NCBI RefSeq assembly: GCF_000746085.1 | Contig: NZ_JQKO01000001.1 | Coordinates: 434,001-498,000 of the forward strand | Length of the DNA: 64,000 nucleotides | Direction of reading: 5' to 3' | Source: Methylocapsa aurea | Lineage (GTDB): Bacteria; Pseudomonadota; Alphaproteobacteria; Rhizobiales; Beijerinckiaceae | In this document: piece after piece, positions 61,052-64,000 of the stretch | Position numbering within the stretch: the first letter of the stretch is position 1 | How the letters are laid out: each line of letters starts with the position of its first letter | Program-made: the position numbers and the translations under genes | The notes under the pieces: model-generated | Databases searched by the model: none | What the model saw: only the letters and a program-made list of their open reading frames with translations | What the model was told of the DNA's origin: nothing

Positions 61052-62494
61052 TCAAGTATGGATCACGCGTCCGTAGGCGTCGAGGACGCTCTCGTGCATC
61101 GTCTCCGACAGGGTCGGATGCGGAAAAACCGAATTGATGAGCTCCGCTTCGGTGGTCTCGCAATTCATCGCGACGACGAAGCCCTGAATAAGTTCGGTGA
61201 CTTCGGCCCCGACCATATGGGCGCCGAGAAGCCTGCCGGTTTTCGCGTCGAAGATCGTCTTCACGAGCCCATCGGGCTCGCCAAGCGCAATCGCCTTGCC
61301 ATTGCCGATAAAGGGGAAGCGGCCGATCTTGACATCGAAGCCCGCCTCCTTCGCCTTCGCCTCGGTGAGGCCGACGGAGGCGATTTGCGGATGGCAATAG
61401 GTGCATCCTGGAATCATCGCCTTGTCCAAAGGATGCGGATCGAGCCCCTTGATCGCCTCGACGCAGATGACGCCCTCGTGCTCGGCCTTATGCGCAAGCA
61501 TGGGCGGGCCGGCGACATCGCCAATGGCGTAAATGCTCGCGACATTGGTCCGCCCGAACCCGTCGGTCTGGATAATGCCGCGCTCGATCGACACGCCCAA
61601 TGAGTCGAGACCGAGATTTTCGACATTGCCGATCACGCCGACCGCCGAGATCATGCGCTGGGCGGCAAGGGTTAGGCTCCCGCCTTTGGCGTCCTCGAGC
61701 GTGGCGATCAGGCCGTCAGGCTCCTTTTCGATCCTCGCCACTTTGGTCGAGGTGAGAATCTTGATCCCCTGCTTTTCAAAGCGCTTGCGCGCGTGAGCCG
61801 CGATTTCCGCGTCCTCGACGGGCAGAATTTGCGGCAGGATTTCGACGACGGTCACTTCCGCTCCCATCGTCCGATAAAAGGAAGCAAATTCAATGCCGAT
61901 CGCGCCCGATCCCATGACGATGAGGGATTGCGGGAATTTTTCGGGGACCATGGCTTCGAAATAGGTCCAGATGAGCTTTCCGTCTGGCTCCAATCCTGGC
62001 AGCGCGCGCGGCCGCGCGCCCGTAGCGATGATGATGTTTTTGGCGCGATAGGCCCCGGCCCCGAGGATTCCTTTTGGAATGGGGTTTTGCGGCTCCATCG
62101 GCGGCTTTTTGGATGCGCCGACCAGAACCTCGCCGGGCTTGGAAATGGCGGCCTCGCCCCAGATCACGTCCACCTTGTTCTTCTTGAGCAGAAAGCCGAC
62201 CCCGCCGTTGAGCTGCGCCGAGACGGCGCGCGAGCGTTTCACCACGGCGGCCGGATCGAACCCGACCGCGCCCTCGATCACGAGGCCATAATCCTTGGCG
62301 TGGGTCGCGGTGTGAAAGACCTCCGCCGAGCGGAGCAAGGCCTTGGTCGGAATGCAGCCCCAATTGAGGCAGATCCCGCCGAGATGTTCACGTTCGACGA
62401 CGGCGGTCTTGAAGCCGAGCTGCGCCGCGCGGATGGCCGCGACATAGCCGCCCGGTCCGCCGCCGATGATGAGGATGTCGTAAGGGTCAGCCAT
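61052..62494 (-). CDS. lpdA: Dihydrolipoyl dehydrogenase
   Basis: 480 residues from ATG 62494 (MADPYDILIIGGGPGGYVAA). FAD motif GGGPGG, redox disulfide GGICLNWGCIPTK near 40-52, NAD-binding GSGAIGIEFASFYRTMGAEV near 190, second FAD segment ASIYAIGDVAGPPMLAHKAE near 320 and the C-terminal catalytic HPTLSE. E3 of the pyruvate dehydrogenase complex, placed right after pdhC. Repeat A4 lies between them. Confidence 0.97.
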   Translation of the reverse strand: MADPYDILIIGGGPGGYVAAIRAAQLGFKTAVVEREHLGGICLNWGCIPTKALLRSAEVFHTATHAKDYGLVIEGAVGFDPAAVVKRSRAVSAQLNGGVGFLLKKNKVDVIWGEAAISKPGEVLVGASKKPPMEPQNPIPKGILGAGAYRAKNIIIATGARPRALPGLEPDGKLIWTYFEAMVPEKFPQSLIVMGSGAIGIEFASFYRTMGAEVTVVEILPQILPVEDAEIAAHARKRFEKQGIKILTSTKVARIEKEPDGLIATLEDAKGGSLTLAAQRMISAVGVIGNVENLGLDSLGVSIERGIIQTDGFGRTNVASIYAIGDVAGPPMLAHKAEHEGVICVEAIKGLDPHPLDKAMIPGCTYCHPQIASVGLTEAKAKEAGFDVKIGRFPFIGNGKAIALGEPDGLVKTIFDAKTGRLLGAHMVGAEVTELIQGFVVAMNCETTEAELINSVFPHPTLSETMHESVLDAYGRVIHT

Positions 62495-62533
62495 GCTCGC
62501 CTCTCGCATCAAAATCCGCGTCGCGCGATGCCT

Positions 62534-62637
62534 TAGAGCGCATTCAGTTTCGGCGGAGTCAGAAAGCAGCTCTAGGTCTTTGTTTTACCGCATTTTCTTA
62601 ACGCGAACCGGTATCCACTTCGCTCGAAAATGCTCTA
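62534..62637. repeat. Family A interspersed repeat, copy A4
   Basis: It starts TAGAGCGCATTCAGTTTCGG, then CAGCTCTAGGTCTTTGTTTT, TTTTCTTAACGCGAACCGGT and ends CACTTCGCTCGAAAATGCTC followed by TA. Its last three bases are the complement of the pdhC stop codon (TAG at 62637-62635). It separates pdhC from lpdA by about 140 bases. Confidence 0.8.
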
Positions 62638-63960
62638 AACCAGCATCCCTACCGGGCTCTCGATCAGCGCCTTGAATGCGGCCAGAAGCTCCGCGCCCAG
62701 CGCGCCGTCGATCGCGCGATGGTCGGTCGACAGCGTCACGGTCATGACGGTCGCCACCGCCGGCGCGCCATCCTTGACGATTACCCGCTGCTCGCCGGCG
62801 CCAACCGCGAGGATCGAGGCCTGCGGCGGATTGATGATGGCCGAGAAATTCCTGATCCCCAGCATGCCGAGATTGGAGACCGAGGCCGTGCCGCCCTGAT
62901 ATTCCTCGGGCTTCAGCTTGCGGGCGCGGGCTCTGGCGGCGAAGTCCTTCATCTCGTTGGAGAGGACCGACAAGGTCTTGCGTTCCGCCGCCCGGATTAC
63001 CGGCGTGATCAACCCGCCGGGGATCGCCACCGCGACGCCGACATCGGCCTGCTTATGCTTCAGCATGGCCGCTTCCGTCCAGGTCACATTGGCGTCCGGA
63101 ACCCGGATCAGCGCCAGCGCCAGCGCCTTGATGATGAAATCATTGACCGAGATCTTATAGGCGGGCGCGCCGTCGCCATCCTTTGGCGCGGCGGAATTGA
63201 TCGCCTCCCGCAAGGCCAGCAAAGCGTCAAGCCGGCAATCGACCGAAAGAGTAAAATGCGGGATCGTCCGGCTCGCCTCGACCAGACGGCGGGCGATGGT
63301 CTGGCGCATCGAATCATGCGCGACTTCCGTAAAAGAGCCCGGCGCGAAGTTTTTCCTGATCGTTTCGTCTGAAGGTCCGGAAACGGGCAACGAGGCTGGG
63401 GCGCGAGGAGTCTGAAGCGCCTCTTGCGCTGGCGCCCTTGGCCGCGCGAGGGCCGCCTTCACATCGCGCTCGATGACGCGGCCATGCGGGCCGGAGCCTT
63501 CGATCGTCGCAAGATCGAGCGCCGATTGTTTGGCGATCCGCCGGGCCAGGGGCGAGGCGAAAATGCGCGGGCCGGATTGGCCGTTGACGGCGACGGTGGA
63601 CGGCGCGGCGCCAGGCGCTGAAGGAATTGGGGTTGGGGTTGGGGAAGCCTCGCGAGACGGCGCCGCAATCGGAGCCTCAGCGACGGAGGGCTTGGCGGGA
63701 GCGGCGCTAACGTCTTCCCCTTCGCCCGCGATGACGCCAATGACATCATTGACCGGAACATCGGCGGTTCCGTCCGGCACGACGATTTTGGCGAGGACGC
63801 CTTCGTCGACCGCCTCGACCTCCATGGTCGCCTTGTCGGTCTCGATTTCGGCGAGAATGTCGCCGGACTTGATCTTGTCGCCTTCCTTCTTCAGCCAGCG
63901 GGCGAGATTGCCCTTTTCCATCGTCGGCGAAAGCGCGGGCATCAGAATGTTGACGGGCAT
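62635..63960 (-). CDS. pdhC: Dihydrolipoamide acetyltransferase, E2 of pyruvate dehydrogenase
   Basis: 441 residues from ATG 63960 (MPVNILMPALSPTMEKGNLA); a GTG four codons upstream is possible. One lipoyl domain with the attachment Lys in EIETDKATMEVEAVDEG near 38-55, a Pro/Ala linker, the E1/E3-binding domain ASPLARRIAKQSALDLATIE near 136-155, and the catalytic core ending in STDHRAIDGALGAELLAAF with the active-site His. Transfers acetyl to CoA. The stop codon lies in repeat A4; lpdA follows. pdhA/pdhB should lie beyond the window edge. Confidence 0.96.
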   Translation of the reverse strand: MPVNILMPALSPTMEKGNLARWLKKEGDKIKSGDILAEIETDKATMEVEAVDEGVLAKIVVPDGTADVPVNDVIGVIAGEGEDVSAAPAKPSVAEAPIAAPSREASPTPTPIPSAPGAAPSTVAVNGQSGPRIFASPLARRIAKQSALDLATIEGSGPHGRVIERDVKAALARPRAPAQEALQTPRAPASLPVSGPSDETIRKNFAPGSFTEVAHDSMRQTIARRLVEASRTIPHFTLSVDCRLDALLALREAINSAAPKDGDGAPAYKISVNDFIIKALALALIRVPDANVTWTEAAMLKHKQADVGVAVAIPGGLITPVIRAAERKTLSVLSNEMKDFAARARARKLKPEEYQGGTASVSNLGMLGIRNFSAIINPPQASILAVGAGEQRVIVKDGAPAVATVMTVTLSTDHRAIDGALGAELLAAFKALIESPVGMLV

Positions 63961-64000
63961 GGAAAGGCTCACATTTCGAGCGGAACGACCCTTGGACTTA

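Overview
The window reads as chromosome of a GC-rich alphaproteobacterium of the order Hyphomicrobiales (Rhizobiales). Several things point that way: a fused ispDF gene, a dusB-ntrB-ntrC block, tatABC followed by serS, small nuclear-type complex I accessory proteins encoded away from any nuo operon (NDUFS4-like and NDUFS6-like), and the acpS-lepB-rnc-era order. Families of interspersed palindromic repeats ending in CTCTAG suggest the Beijerinckiaceae/Methylocystaceae/Methylobacterium neighbourhood. The genus is inference, and no methane- or methanol-oxidation gene is present to settle it.

Layout. 0-9.5 kb: a lone receiver protein, an alpha/beta hydrolase, tRNA-Phe, then an accessory stretch (degenerate glycosyltransferase-like protein, dcm-vsr pair, LIC12133-type methyltransferase, a missed 32-residue membrane peptide) ending at tRNA-Arg. 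A housekeeping stretch follows (NDUFS4-like protein, tRNA-Pro, DUF192, double cold-shock protein, sirtuin). 9.7-15.7 kb: the most unusual locus. Two tandem membrane-anchored SGNH-fold proteins converge on a carbamoyltransferase/DUF5989 (SxtK-like)/SxtJ-like trio, preceded by a TrpC-like TIM barrel that has lost most catalytic residues of indole-glycerol-phosphate synthase. 16.3-33.4 kb: an Rrf2 regulator, then the str-S10-spc ribosomal superoperon on the minus strand (rpsL to adk), cut off after adk so that rpsM-rpsK-rpoA-rplQ are absent.

33.7-42.7 kb: serS with an internal low-GC insertion, tatCBA, an FmdB zinc ribbon, PhzF plus a NUDIX protein, a lipoprotein, a Tat-exported Fe/Mn superoxide dismutase, and an FAD monooxygenase with an NDUFS6-like zinc protein. 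42.8-47.5 kb: a surface-glycan group (GT4, CgeB-like GT, GmhB phosphatase, GT9). 48-64 kb: gmk-yicC, era-rnc-lepB-acpS, ntrC-ntrB-dusB, then ispDF, cinA, a COQ10/RatA START protein, lipA, chaB, lpdA and pdhC. The last genes form a lipoate/pyruvate dehydrogenase neighbourhood.

Two interspersed repeat families (called A and B here) sit exactly at gene borders in at least nine places, in several cases supplying a stop codon or abutting a start codon. They are the main structure not explained by the genes.
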